Source of the DNA: Mycobacterium sp. 3519A
GTDB lineage: Bacteria > Actinomycetota > Actinomycetes > Mycobacteriales > Mycobacteriaceae
NCBI RefSeq assembly: GCF_900240945.1
Contig: NZ_OESG01000014.1
Span: forward strand, 2,446,733 to 2,510,732
Length of the DNA stretch: 64,000 nt
Reading direction: 5' to 3'
Below are positions 51,354-60,240 of this stretch, one piece after another. The position numbers were made by a program, and so were the translations under genes. Below the pieces are notes generated by a model that worked only from the letters and a program-made list of their open reading frames with translations, ran no database searches and was not told the origin of the DNA. Within the stretch, counting starts at the first letter, position 1; every line of letters begins with the position of its first letter.

Positions 51354-52658
51354 GTGACGGTCGAAACGAAGGCCCCCGCCAAGCTCAAGCGCGACATCAC
51401 CGGTCCGCTGCTGTTCCTGTTCATCCTCGGCGACGTGCTCGGCGCGGGCATCTACGCGCTGATCGGGGTGCTGGCCCAAAAGGCGGGCGGGGCATTGTGG
51501 TTACCGCTGCTGCTCGCGCTGCTGCTGGCCCTGTTGACCGCGGGCTCGTACGCCGAGCTGGTCACCAAGTACCCGAAGGCAGGCGGCTCCGCTGTCTTCG
51601 CCGAGCGGGCGTTCGGCTCCCCGCTGGTGTCCTTCCTCGTTGGCTTCAGCATGCTGGCGGCCGGGGTGACGAGCGCCGCCGGTCTGTCGCTGGCGTTCTC
51701 GGGTGAGTACCTCGCGACGTTCGTCGACGTTCCGGTGACCGCGGCCGCCGTGGCGTTCCTCGCGCTGGTGGCGTGCCTGAACGCCCGGGGCATCAAAGAG
51801 TCGGTGAAGAGCAACGTGGTCATGACCGTGATCGAGTTCAGCGGTCTTCTCATCGTGGTCGGTGTCGTCGCGGTGATGGTCGGCCGCGGCGACGGGGACC
51901 TGTCGCGGATCGGGCAGTTTCCCCCGGATGTGGCCCCGCCGCTGGCCGTGCTCAGCGGTGCCATCGTCGCCTACTACTCCTTTGTGGGCTTCGAGACGTC
52001 GGCGAACGTCGTCGAGGAGATCCGCGATCCCAGCCGCGTGTACCCGAAGGCGTTGTTCGGCGCGCTCGGCACCGCCGGCGCGGTCTACGTGCTCGTCGGA
52101 CTGGCCAGTGCGATCGCGCTGCCCCCTGACGAACTGGCCGAGTCGTCGGGGCCGTTGCTCGCCGTCGTGCAAGCGTCGAAGGTCGGCATTCCGGATTGGC
52201 TCTTCAGTTTCATCGCGCTGATCGCCGTCGCCAACGGTGCCCTGCTGACCATGATCATGTCGAGCAGGCTCACCTATGGCATGGCCGAACAGGGCCTGCT
52301 GCCCGCCGCGCTGGGCAGGGTGCTGCCCAACCGGCGAACACCGTGGGCGGCGATTCTGGCGACGACCGCGGTGGCGATGGTGCTGACCGCCGTCGGCGAC
52401 CTGTCCACCCTGGCCGAAACCGTGGTGCTGCTACTGCTTTTCGTCTTCCTGTCCACGAACATCGCCGTGCTGGTGTTGCGTCGCGACACCGTCGAGCACG
52501 AGCACTTCCGCGTGTGGCGCGTCGTCCCGGTGTTGGGTGTGGCGTCGTGCATCCTGCTGCTCACCCAGCAGCGCGCCATGGTGTGGCTGTTCGCGGCGAT
52601 TCTGCTCGCGGTCGGCGCCGTCCTGCACGGCGTCGCGAGGTGGGCGGGCAATCGTTAG
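51354..52658 (+). CDS. APC-family amino-acid permease
   Basis: The 434-residue protein has 12 predicted transmembrane helices, with the APC signature in helix 1 (FLFILGDVLGAGIYALIG) and SYAELVTKYPKAGGSAVF in helix 2-3, and YYSFVGFETSANVVEEI in helix 6. It should be a proton-coupled amino-acid importer; the substrate is not evident. The GTG at 51354 is 41 bp after metB; TATCTG ends 7 nt before it. It may be co-transcribed with metB, which would point to a sulfur or related amino acid, but this is inference. It converges on the GPP34 gene with a 4-bp overlap. Confidence 0.87.
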   Translation: MTVETKAPAKLKRDITGPLLFLFILGDVLGAGIYALIGVLAQKAGGALWLPLLLALLLALLTAGSYAELVTKYPKAGGSAVFAERAFGSPLVSFLVGFSMLAAGVTSAAGLSLAFSGEYLATFVDVPVTAAAVAFLALVACLNARGIKESVKSNVVMTVIEFSGLLIVVGVVAVMVGRGDGDLSRIGQFPPDVAPPLAVLSGAIVAYYSFVGFETSANVVEEIRDPSRVYPKALFGALGTAGAVYVLVGLASAIALPPDELAESSGPLLAVVQASKVGIPDWLFSFIALIAVANGALLTMIMSSRLTYGMAEQGLLPAALGRVLPNRRTPWAAILATTAVAMVLTAVGDLSTLAETVVLLLLFVFLSTNIAVLVLRRDTVEHEHFRVWRVVPVLGVASCILLLTQQRAMVWLFAAILLAVGAVLHGVARWAGNR

Positions 52659-53317
52659 CTGAGCGCCCCGCGCACGGCCGACGCGGTGATCGCCAGATTC
52701 ACTTCGGGCATCGCGGTCGGGTATTCGTCGACCCAACTGCCCATGGCGATTTCACCGGCCCGCGCGTGCACCCACCGCCAGCCGCGGTCGTTGAGGCTCA
52801 GCAGCGCGCCGAGGCCGTCGATGGCGTGCAACAGCGAGATGATCGCCGCCGTCGGTGGTGCTGGCGGCCGTCGGTCGAACAACGCGGCCAGCAGCGCCGA
52901 GCGCGCCCGGGCGACCCTTTCCCTGTTGGTCAGCGGCCAGGCGTACGGATGGCTGAACCGCTTGGAGTTCAACCGAACCCGGCGGATCTGGCCGGTGTAC
53001 TCCAGATAGCTGGCCAGGTTTTCCTCGGTGTGCTTGGCCAGCCGTTTGACGGCCGTGGCGGGGCGCAGCGGCCGTCGCTGCAGCAGTTCGAATGCCGGTG
53101 CGACGACGGGGTCCATCGGGCCGGGCGCCCCGAGCGCCACCAGCTTGCCTGTTTCGATGGGTTCTTCGGCCATCGCGGGCCGGACCCGGCACGCATGCGC
53201 CAGGTCCAGCAGCACCGCGCCTGCGAGCACCCGCTCACGTCGCGGGCGCTCGAGACCCGGCTGCGCGGACGCGTTGTCCAGCAACAGCAAGAACAGGTCT
53301 TCGGCGATCTGCGCCAT
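52655..53317 (-). CDS. GPP34 (Golgi phosphoprotein 3) family protein
   Basis: The 220-residue protein begins IAEDLFLLLLDNASAQPG and has RRERVLAGAVLLDLAHACRV, PATAVKRLAKHTEENLASYLEYTGQIRRV and a C-terminal IISLLHAIDGLGALL helix, all typical of the GPP34 domain. In eukaryotes this domain binds phosphatidylinositol-4-phosphate; actinobacterial members have no established role but are thought to bind acidic membranes. No signal peptide or transmembrane helix is present. It is monocistronic on the minus strand, 65 bp after greA. Confidence 0.83.
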   Translation of the reverse strand: MAQIAEDLFLLLLDNASAQPGLERPRRERVLAGAVLLDLAHACRVRPAMAEEPIETGKLVALGAPGPMDPVVAPAFELLQRRPLRPATAVKRLAKHTEENLASYLEYTGQIRRVRLNSKRFSHPYAWPLTNRERVARARSALLAALFDRRPPAPPTAAIISLLHAIDGLGALLSLNDRGWRWVHARAGEIAMGSWVDEYPTAMPEVNLAITASAVRGALS

Positions 53318-53381
53318 AGTCCGGACTGTAAACCGGACCGCGGCCGAGCCGCGAATCAGGCCGCCGCGGCTGAGCCGCGAA

Positions 53382-53876
53382 TCAGGAGTGGTAGGGCTCC
53401 GCGCTGACCAGGGTGACCTTGACGGTGTTGCCGTTGGGCACCTGGTAGCTGCGCGTCTCGCCGACCTTCGCGTCGATCAGCGCGCCGCCGAGCGGCGAGT
53501 TCGGCGAGTACACCTCGAGCTTGCCGTCGGACACGCCCTCCTGGCGGGTGGCGATCAGGAACGTCTCGGTGTCGTTCTTGTCGTCGTCGTAGTAGACCTT
53601 GACCACGGAGCCGGGCAGTGCCACGCCGGACTGCTTCGGGGCCTCGCCCACCTTGGCGTTGTTCAGCAGCTCCTGCAGCTGGCGGATCCGGGCCTCCTGC
53701 TGGCCCTGCTCCTCGCGGGCGGCGTGATAGCCGCCGTTCTCGCGCAGATCGCCCTCTTCACGGCGGTCGTTGATCTCGGCTGCGATGATCGGACGGTTGG
53801 CGATCAGCTGATCGAGCTCTGCCTTCAGCCGGTCGTACGCCTCCTGCGTCAGCCAGGTGACCTGGGTGTCGGTCAT
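53382..53876 (-). CDS. greA: Transcription elongation factor GreA
   Basis: The 164-residue protein has the GreA layout: an N-terminal coiled coil (residues about 10-80, with [34 protein letters not shown]) whose tip carries the two acidic residues that project into the RNA polymerase secondary channel, and a C-terminal FKBP-like domain ([21 protein letters not shown]). It stimulates cleavage of backtracked transcripts. It corresponds to Rv1080c. The leader RNA upstream is unusually structured (see 53957-54048). Confidence 0.93.
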   Translation of the reverse strand: MTDTQVTWLTQEAYDRLKAELDQLIANRPIIAAEINDRREEGDLRENGGYHAAREEQGQQEARIRQLQELLNNAKVGEAPKQSGVALPGSVVKVYYDDDKNDTETFLIATRQEGVSDGKLEVYSPNSPLGGALIDAKVGETRSYQVPNGNTVKVTLVSAEPYHS

Positions 53877-53956
53877 ATCGTCGCGCTCCCCTCGTCGTTG
53901 CTCTCGCGCGTATTCGCGTAAGAAGTCTCGTGTCTACGGCGCCGGGAGCTGTCTGC

Positions 53957-54048
53957 GTGTATTGCCGCTCACCTCAACGCCTAATCCGAGCACCAAAAGC
54001 AGCAATACACGGTCCCAGCAGGAACCGTGTATCGGACTATTCTAGCAC
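53957..54048 (-). promoter_or_regulatory. greA promoter and structured leader with mutually exclusive hairpins
   Basis: On the minus strand an extended -10 element (TGC then TAGAAT, at 54047-54039) predicts a start near 54032. The transcript would open with ATACACGGT (54032-54024) pairing with ACCGTGTAT (54013-54005). The second arm overlaps GTGTATTGC (54010-54002), which can instead pair with GCAATACAC (53965-53957). The two hairpins exclude each other, the layout of an attenuator or switch. A 19-codon frame from GTG (about 53990) to TAG lies between the arms of the larger hairpin and beyond. The leader to the ATG is about 155 nt. Confidence 0.55.
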
Positions 54049-54115
54049 CGCCGGGACAACCGATTTTCACGTTCTTGCTGTTCGCTGTTTGTTGCGCCGG
54101 CCGGTGTCGGTTGAT

Positions 54116-54550
54116 CTAGGAGGCCACCAGGTACGACGGCACATCGGTGCCGCATCCGTACACATCGCCGACGACGGGTGGCTTGCTGGTCTTGACGATC
54201 GTGGTCACCTGGACGGTTTTCTGCGCCGCCGGCGCGACCAGCACTTCCCGCCTGCCGGTTTCGCTGCCGTCGATCGACCTGGCCCGAACGATGCACGCGA
54301 CCGGCCGGGATGGGTCGTCCCGGGTGACCGTGATGGTCACCTGCACGGTCTGGTCGTCGATGAGCTGATAGCCGCCCAATTCGCCCTTGACCTCGCCGGT
54401 ACCGAGCCGCTGCGATGCAATCACGGCGATCCCAACCCCCACCGCGAGCACGACGATGCCCAGCCCGATGGCGATCCAGCGGCGTTTGCCACCGGACACC
54501 CGCTGCCGGCCGTAACGGGCCGTGGGACGTTCGATCATGTCGTTTTGCAT
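54116..54550 (-). CDS. DUF4307 membrane protein
   Basis: The 144-residue protein has a short basic N-terminus with RYGRQRVSGGKRRW, one transmembrane helix (IAIGLGIVVLAVGVGIAVIA) and an extracytoplasmic beta-rich domain with RDDPSRPVACIVRARS and DVYGCGTDVPSYL, containing two cysteines that may pair. This is the DUF4307 family; by order it corresponds to Rv1081c. The start is uncertain between ATG 54550 and ATG 54538, which lie four codons apart in frame. It is divergent from mca. Function unknown. Confidence 0.83.
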   Translation of the reverse strand: MQNDMIERPTARYGRQRVSGGKRRWIAIGLGIVVLAVGVGIAVIASQRLGTGEVKGELGGYQLIDDQTVQVTITVTRDDPSRPVACIVRARSIDGSETGRREVLVAPAAQKTVQVTTIVKTSKPPVVGDVYGCGTDVPSYLVAS

Positions 54551-54648
54551 GCCCGTCGCTCGGATAGATCTACTAGGACTGGAACTATAGGGGCACCGGT
54601 GATGGTTGAAACGTCTCGGCAATGTCAGTGACCAGGATGAGGACCCAG

Positions 54649-55515
54649 TTGAGCGAACTGCGATTGATGGCGGTGCACGCCCACCCGGACGACGAGTCCA
54701 GCAAGGGCGCCGCCACCATGGCCCGCTACGCCGACGAGGGCGTGCGCGTGCTGGTAGTCACGCTCACCGGCGGCGAGCGCGGCGACATCCTCAACCCAGC
54801 GATGGACCTGCCCGACGTGCACGGCCGAATGGCCGAGATCCGCCGCGACGAGATGGCCAAGGCCGCCGAGATCCTCGGCGTCGAGCATCACTGGCTGGGC
54901 TTCGTCGACTCCGGATTGCCCGAGGGCGATCCGCCGCCACCGCTGCCCGACGGTTGCCTCGGCGTCGTGCCCCTCGAGGAACCCGTCGAGGAACTGGTGC
55001 GGGTGGTCCGCAAGTTCCGCCCGCACGTGATGACCACCTACGACGAGAACGGCGGCTATCCGCATCCCGACCACATCCGCACCCACCAGGTGTCGGTGGC
55101 CGCCTACGAGGCGGCCGGTGACTACCGGCTGTTTCCCGACGCCGGTGAGCCGTGGGATGTGCTCAAGCTGTACTACAACCACGGTTTCCTGCGGAAGCGC
55201 ATGCAGTTGCTGCAGGAGGAGTTCGCCAAGCACGGCGAGGAGGGCCCGTTCGAAAAGTGGCTCAAGCATTGGGATCCCGACGACGACGTGTTCGCCAAGC
55301 GGGTCACCACCCGGATCGAATGCGCCAAGTACTTCGCCCAGCGTGACGACGCGCTGCGCGCCCATGCCACCCAGATCGACCCCAACGGCGATTTCTTCCG
55401 TGCGCCCATCGAATGGCAGCAAAGGCTCTGGCCCACTGAGGAATACGAGTTGGCCCGGTCGCGGGTGCCGGTGACGCTGCCGGAGAACGACCTGTTCGCG
55501 GGGATCGAACCGTGA
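54649..55515 (+). CDS. mca: Mycothiol S-conjugate amidase
   Basis: The 288-residue metal-dependent amidase of the MshB/Mca family has the zinc motif AHPDDE, a catalytic Asp in [13 protein letters not shown] and the third ligand in [11 protein letters not shown]. It cleaves mycothiol conjugates to a mercapturate and GlcN-Ins, part of detoxification. I chose the TTG at 54649: it gives [16 protein letters not shown] as in the M. tuberculosis protein and the same length, 288, with GAGG 6 nt upstream; the ATGs at 54622 and 54637 are longer alternatives. It corresponds to Rv1082. Its stop overlaps the next start (GTGA). Confidence 0.92.
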   Translation: MSELRLMAVHAHPDDESSKGAATMARYADEGVRVLVVTLTGGERGDILNPAMDLPDVHGRMAEIRRDEMAKAAEILGVEHHWLGFVDSGLPEGDPPPPLPDGCLGVVPLEEPVEELVRVVRKFRPHVMTTYDENGGYPHPDHIRTHQVSVAAYEAAGDYRLFPDAGEPWDVLKLYYNHGFLRKRMQLLQEEFAKHGEEGPFEKWLKHWDPDDDVFAKRVTTRIECAKYFAQRDDALRAHATQIDPNGDFFRAPIEWQQRLWPTEEYELARSRVPVTLPENDLFAGIEP

Positions 55516-55736
55516 CCGACACCCTGATGCTGGCGGTCACCCTCCTGGCCGACGACGCTCCCCGAAACACCGGCCCCGACTTCGGTAAGGCCAGCCCGTT
55601 CGGGTTGATCGTGGTGGTGCTGCTGTTGATCGGCACGTTCGCGTTGGTGTGGTCGATGAACCGGCACCTGCGCAAGCTGCCCAAGTCGTTCGATCAGTCG
55701 GAGCCGGACCAGCCGACCGAGGACAACAAAGAGTGA
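55512..55736 (+). CDS. Small membrane protein downstream of mca
   Basis: The 74-residue protein has a short N-terminal segment, one transmembrane helix ([18 protein letters not shown]) and a charged C-terminus ([10 protein letters not shown] then an acidic end). The GTG overlaps the mca stop by 4 bp, so it is translated together with mca. It corresponds to Rv1083 by place and size. The link with mca is conserved as far as I recall, but no function is known. Confidence 0.82.
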   Translation: MTDTLMLAVTLLADDAPRNTGPDFGKASPFGLIVVVLLLIGTFALVWSMNRHLRKLPKSFDQSEPDQPTEDNKE

Positions 55737-55754
55737 GCCCAGCGGCTGCCGCGA

Positions 55755-56280
55755 TCACGCGCCGAGCAGTGCCAGTGGGATGACGGCGATGCCGTCACGG
55801 CGGCGATATGCGTTGCTGCCCGTGGTGATCACCAGCAGATCGACCGTGTCGTCGGAGAGCTGATTGCGCAACCAGTGCAGGTGCCGGACGTCCGCGTCCG
55901 TCACGCCCGCGGCGAGTTTGACCCCGCAGCGACAGGATCCGGCCCGCCCCGCTATGGGTGTCGAAACCGGCGGCGGGCGTTGCACTTCCAGTGAGGAGGA
56001 ATCGCCCCGGCGGTGCGCCGGCATCGACCTTGCGGCGCACGGTATCCCAGATCTCCTGGAGGCGTTGCCACTCGTCGATGAGAAGGGTGCCCGGCGGCGC
56101 CGTGACGAAAGCCGGGTCGGCCTCGACCAGTGCGCGCTGATTCGGATCGTCCAACAACCACGCCGCGGTCGCGCGCCGCTGTGCAGTCGCGGTCTTGCCG
56201 ACGCCCTTCGGGCCGTCGATCGCGATGGTAGGCGCGAGTTCGAGCAACTCGTCGAGCCCCCCGTCGACCGTGCGGGGCAC
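55755..56280 (-). pseudogene. Remnant of a DUF4143-type ATP-binding protein with an internal deletion
   Basis: From the GTG at 56280 one frame encodes the N-terminal AAA-like part: LELAPTIAIDGPKGVGKTATA (Walker A), APPGTLLIDEWQRLQ (Walker B) and GRFLLTGSATPAAG, up to GAGRILSLR. A different frame then encodes the typical C-terminus, VKLAAGVTDADVRHLHWLRNQL, LLVITTGSNAYRRRDGIAVIPLALLGA. Between them the usual middle of about 200 residues is missing, so a deletion joined the two ends out of frame. Intact relatives (about 400 residues) are common in mycobacteria, sometimes discussed as toxin-antitoxin-like. It lies between mca and the DUF255 gene. Confidence 0.8.
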
Positions 56281-56304
56281 CGACAAGCGGCTACGGTCGG
56301 AACG

Positions 56305-58275
56305 GTGACCAATCGACTCGCCGACGCGACCAGTCCCTATCTGCGCCAGCACGCCGACAACCCGGTGCACTGGCAGCAGTGGACGCCCGAGGCGCTGGCC
56401 GAGGCCGCGGCGCGGGACGTCCCGATCCTGCTGTCGATCGGGTACGCGGCATGCCACTGGTGTCACGTGATGGCGCACGAGTCGTTCGAAGACGACCAGG
56501 TGGCCGCGGTGATGAACGACGGCTTCGTCAACATCAAGGTCGACCGCGAGGAGCGGCCCGACCTCGACGCGCTGTACATGAACGCCACCGTCGCGCTGAC
56601 CGGCCAGGGTGGCTGGCCGATGACGTGCTTTCTGACCCCCGACGGCAGGCCGTTCTTCTGCGGTACGTACTACCCGAAGCCGAACTTCCTACAGTTGCTC
56701 GCCGCGGTCACGGAGACCTGGCGGGGCCGGCGGGCCGAGGCGGAGGAGGCCTCCGACCGGATCACCGGCGAACTGCGGTCGATGGCCGCGGCGCTGCCCG
56801 GCGGGGGGCCGCCCCTGCAGGCCGCGCTGTGCGACCACGCCGTCGCCGCGGCCCTGCGTGACGCCGACGTCGAACGCGGCGGGGTCGGGGGATCGCCGAA
56901 ATTCCCGCCGTCGGCGCTGCTGGAAGCGCTGCTGCGCAACCACGAACGCACCGGCGACATCCTGCCGCTGGAGGCTGTCGAGCAGACCTGCACCGCGATG
57001 GCGCGCGGCGGCATCTACGACCAACTGGCGGGCGGCTTCGCCCGCTACAGCGTCGACGCGTCCTGGGTGGTGCCGCACTTCGAGAAGATGCTCTACGACA
57101 ATGCGCTGCTGCTACGGGTCTATGCGCATTGGGCGCGTCGCAGTAAAAACCCGTTGGCGCGCAGGGTCGCCGAGCAGACGGCGCGGTTCATCATCGACGA
57201 ACTCGGCGCCGGTGGCATGTTCACCTCGTCGCTGGACGCGGACGCCGACGGCCGCGAAGGCCTGACCTACGTGTGGACGCCCGCGCAACTGCGCGAGGTG
57301 CTGGGTGACGACGACGGCCGTTGGGCCGCAGATGTTTTCAGCGTCACCGCGGAAGGCACGTTCGAACACCGCAGCTCGGTGCTGCAACTGCTCACGGGTC
57401 CGGACGACGCGGCGCGGTTCGAGCGGATCCGGAGTGAACTGCTGACCGCACGGTTGACCCGACCGCAGCCCGGTCGCGACGACAAGGTCGTCACCGCGTG
57501 GAACGGGTTGGCGATCACCGCCCTCGCCGAGGCGAGTGTGGCGTTGGATCGTCGCGAATTCCTCGACGCGGCAACGCAATGCGCACGGTCGCTGCTCGAA
57601 CTGCATGTCGTCGACGGCAGGCTGCGCCGCGCCAGCCTCGGCGGCCAGGTGGGCGACAGCGCGGCGATCCTCGAGGACCATGCGGCGCTCGCGACCGGTC
57701 TGCTGTCGCTGTACCAACTGACCGGCGACGCGTCGTGGCTGACGGCGGCCACCGGCCTGCTCGACCTCGCCCTCGACCACTTCGCGGGCGGTGAGGGCCG
57801 CTGGTTCGACACCGCTGACGACGCCGAACAGTTGATGGTCCGGCCCGCCGACCCGCTAGACGGCGCCACCCCGTCGGGGGCTTCGCTGATCGCCGAGGCG
57901 CTGCTGTTGGCCGCCCACCTGGTACCGCAACCGGATCGCTACGCCGTGGCGGCCGACGAAACGCTGTCGAGCGCGACGCCGATCCTGGCCCGGATGCCGC
58001 GCTCAGGCGGGCACTGGTTGGCCGTCGCCGAAGCCGCGGTGCGCGGACCGATCCAGATCGCGGTGGCATGCGACCCTGGCCAGTCCGAATTGCTGTCCGC
58101 GGCAAGGGAACTGGCACCAGGCGGGGCTATCGTCGTCGGCGGGCCGGTGAACTCCTCGGAGTTGCTGATCGACCGCGACAGGGTGAACGGCGTGGATGCC
58201 GCCTACGTCTGCCGCGGCCGGGTGTGCGATCTGCCGGTCACCACAATTGCCGAATTGACGGCGGCGCTGCGGTAG
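56305..58275 (+). CDS. DUF255 thioredoxin-domain protein (YyaL/Spata20 family)
   Basis: The 656-residue protein begins [24 protein letters not shown], the hallmark of the family, and has a thioredoxin-like N-terminal domain with a CHWCHVM motif (Cys50-x-x-Cys53), followed by an (alpha/alpha) six-barrel domain resembling N-acylglucosamine epimerases ([27 protein letters not shown]). I chose the GTG at 56305; TACGGT ends 7 nt before it, indicating a leaderless mRNA. The much longer open frame upstream overlaps the ATPase remnant and is not coding. By order it is Rv1084. Function unknown. Confidence 0.88.
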   Translation: MTNRLADATSPYLRQHADNPVHWQQWTPEALAEAAARDVPILLSIGYAACHWCHVMAHESFEDDQVAAVMNDGFVNIKVDREERPDLDALYMNATVALTGQGGWPMTCFLTPDGRPFFCGTYYPKPNFLQLLAAVTETWRGRRAEAEEASDRITGELRSMAAALPGGGPPLQAALCDHAVAAALRDADVERGGVGGSPKFPPSALLEALLRNHERTGDILPLEAVEQTCTAMARGGIYDQLAGGFARYSVDASWVVPHFEKMLYDNALLLRVYAHWARRSKNPLARRVAEQTARFIIDELGAGGMFTSSLDADADGREGLTYVWTPAQLREVLGDDDGRWAADVFSVTAEGTFEHRSSVLQLLTGPDDAARFERIRSELLTARLTRPQPGRDDKVVTAWNGLAITALAEASVALDRREFLDAATQCARSLLELHVVDGRLRRASLGGQVGDSAAILEDHAALATGLLSLYQLTGDASWLTAATGLLDLALDHFAGGEGRWFDTADDAEQLMVRPADPLDGATPSGASLIAEALLLAAHLVPQPDRYAVAADETLSSATPILARMPRSGGHWLAVAEAAVRGPIQIAVACDPGQSELLSAARELAPGGAIVVGGPVNSSELLIDRDRVNGVDAAYVCRGRVCDLPVTTIAELTAALR

Positions 58276-58285
58276 CGTCTCGGCC

Positions 58286-58645
58286 ATGTCGAGCCCTGAG
58301 GACAACGCGAAGACCGTCCACCGCTATCTGGAAACCCTGTCGCAGGGTCGCCCCGACGACATCGCCGCCCTCTACGCCGAGGACGCCACCGTCGAGGACC
58401 CCGTCGGCGGCGAGGTGCACATCGGCCACGAGGCGATCCGCGGGTTTTACAAGGCCGTCGAGGGCGCCAACGGCACCACCGAGGTCGTCACGCTGCGCGC
58501 GCTGGGCAACGAGGCGGCGTTTTTCTGGAAGCTGAACATCCACGGCATGACCATCGAGATCATCAGCACGATGACGTTCGACGACGAGGGCAAGATCGCC
58601 TCGATGAAGGCCTACTGGGGCCCGGAGAACATCACCCAGAACTAG
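58286..58645 (+). CDS. SnoaL-like/ketosteroid isomerase-fold protein
   Basis: The 119-residue protein is a single NTF2-fold domain with [27 protein letters not shown] and [25 protein letters not shown], matching steroid delta-isomerase-like proteins. An Asp in EDPVGG lies at the position of the catalytic Asp of ketosteroid isomerases, so isomerase activity is possible, but the family is broad. A TAGCGT hexamer that contains the stop codon of the previous gene ends 7 nt before the ATG, predicting a leaderless mRNA. It is convergent with the hemolysin III gene, overlapping by 4 bp. Confidence 0.83.
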   Translation: MSSPEDNAKTVHRYLETLSQGRPDDIAALYAEDATVEDPVGGEVHIGHEAIRGFYKAVEGANGTTEVVTLRALGNEAAFFWKLNIHGMTIEIISTMTFDDEGKIASMKAYWGPENITQN

Positions 58646-59379
58646 AAGACGGCGAACCACATCGCGATGTAGTGGCAGATCGCCGCGACCGCGGTGCAGG
58701 CGTGGAAGAACTCGTGGTGGCCGAATGTCGACGGCCACGGGTTGGGCCACTTCAGCGCGTAGAGCACGCCGCCGATGCTGTACAGCGCGCCGCCGACGAT
58801 CAACAACACCAGCGCCGCGACGCCCGCGCCTTCCATGATCGGCCCGACGAACCACGCCGCCACCCAGCCCAACAGGATGTACAGCGGCACACCGAGCCAG
58901 CGCGGCGCCGACGGCCAGAACATCTTCAACAGCACGCCCGCGATCGCGCCGCCCCACACGATCCAGAACAGCACCCAGCCGCTGCGCTCCGGAAGAGCCA
59001 GCAGCGCGAAGGGCGTGTAGCTGCCCGCGATGAAGATGAAGATCATCGAGTGGTCGGCGCGTTTCATCCACTTGCGCGCGGTCTCGGACTTCCAGTTCAC
59101 CCGGTGGTAGGTGCCGCTGACCGTGAACATCGCCACGATCGTGAGCGTGTAGAGCAGGGTCGCCAGCCCGGCGCGCGTCGACTCCACCGACCATGACACC
59201 GATACCAACGCGGCGCCCGCGATGAACGCGACGACGGCCGAATAGACGTGAATCCAGCCGCGGGCGCGCGGCTTTCCGAGAACCTTCTCGACGCGGTCGA
59301 CGACTGCCTCGGGCAGGTCTTCGGCGTATACGCGCGGTGGCTGTTGCTGCGCCTCGTCGGCGGTGTCGATCTGGGCCAT
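58642..59379 (-). CDS. Hemolysin III/PAQR family membrane protein
   Basis: The 245-residue protein has seven transmembrane helices and the hemolysin III motifs: [37 protein letters not shown] with the conserved His and Asp, and the C-terminal [19 protein letters not shown]is cluster, which bind zinc in PAQR relatives. I chose the ATG at 59379 with GGAGGTGA 2-6 nt upstream; a longer frame exists. It corresponds to Rv1085c. Despite the name, a hydrolase such as a ceramidase-like activity is more likely than hemolysis. It is divergent from the prenyl synthase gene. Confidence 0.88.
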   Translation of the reverse strand: MAQIDTADEAQQQPPRVYAEDLPEAVVDRVEKVLGKPRARGWIHVYSAVVAFIAGAALVSVSWSVESTRAGLATLLYTLTIVAMFTVSGTYHRVNWKSETARKWMKRADHSMIFIFIAGSYTPFALLALPERSGWVLFWIVWGGAIAGVLLKMFWPSAPRWLGVPLYILLGWVAAWFVGPIMEGAGVAALVLLIVGGALYSIGGVLYALKWPNPWPSTFGHHEFFHACTAVAAICHYIAMWFAVF

Positions 59380-59434
59380 GTCACCTCCAGCAATGCCGTG
59401 GGGGTCTACGACCGAAACAGTAGTCTGGATCCTC

Positions 59435-60226
59435 GTGGACATCATTCCTCCTCGTCTCAAGGAACCGATGTACCGCCTCTACGAGATGCGGCTGCGTCAG
59501 GGACTGGTGTCCTCCAAAGCTGAACTGCCCCGCCACATCGCGGTGCTCTGCGACGGTAACCGACGCTGGGCACGTGATGCCGGTCACGATGACGTCAGCT
59601 ACGGCTATCGGATGGGCGCCCGCAAGATCGCCGAGATGCTGCGGTGGTGCCAGGAGACGGGCATCGAGATGGCCACCGTCTATCTGCTGTCCACCGAGAA
59701 CCTGCAGCGTGACAAGGACGAGCTGGCAGCGCTGATCGAGATCATCACCGACGTCACCGAGGAGATCTGCGCGCCGGCGAACCGGTGGAGCGTGCGCACG
59801 GTCGGCGACCTGGAGCTCATCGGCGAGGAGCCCGCGCGCAGGCTGCGCGAGGCCGTCGAGTCGACCAACGGCAACGGAAGCGGGTTCCACGTCAACCTCG
59901 CCGTCGGCTACGGCGGCCGCCAGGAGATCGTCGACGCCGTCCGCCAGCTGCTCAACAAGGAGCTGGCCAACGGCGCCACCGGTGAGCAGCTGATCGAGGC
60001 CGTCACCATCGACGCTATCTCGGAGAACCTGTACACCTCCGGCCAACCCGACCCGGATCTGGTGATCCGCACCTCGGGGGAGCAGCGGCTGTCGGGGTTC
60101 CTGCTGTGGCAGAGCGCCTACTCGGAGATGTGGTTCACGGAGGCGTACTGGCCGGAGTTCCGCCGGGTCGATTTCCTTCGCGCACTGCGCGATTACAGCG
60201 CGCGTCACCGTCGTTACGGCATGTAG
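59435..60226 (+). CDS. Short-chain Z-isoprenyl diphosphate synthase ((2Z,6E)-farnesyl diphosphate synthase)
   Basis: The 263-residue cis-prenyltransferase has the catalytic [12 protein letters not shown] motif with Asp40, the GYRMGARKI loop, LSTENLQR, and the C-terminal [23 protein letters not shown]. It closely matches Rv1086 as I remember it, which adds one isoprene unit to geranyl diphosphate to make omega,E,Z-farnesyl diphosphate for decaprenyl phosphate, the carrier for cell-wall arabinogalactan. The GTG at 59435 gives the matching N-terminus ([10 protein letters not shown]). TAGTCT ends 8 nt before it, so the mRNA is probably leaderless. Confidence 0.9.
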   Translation: MDIIPPRLKEPMYRLYEMRLRQGLVSSKAELPRHIAVLCDGNRRWARDAGHDDVSYGYRMGARKIAEMLRWCQETGIEMATVYLLSTENLQRDKDELAALIEIITDVTEEICAPANRWSVRTVGDLELIGEEPARRLREAVESTNGNGSGFHVNLAVGYGGRQEIVDAVRQLLNKELANGATGEQLIEAVTIDAISENLYTSGQPDPDLVIRTSGEQRLSGFLLWQSAYSEMWFTEAYWPEFRRVDFLRALRDYSARHRRYGM

Positions 60227-60240
60227 GGGACACTTGAGCC

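Noticed and set aside
55864..56304. An upstream extension of the DUF255 protein by 147 codons
   Set aside because: It overlaps the antisense ATPase remnant and lacks similarity; the family N-terminus begins at 56305.
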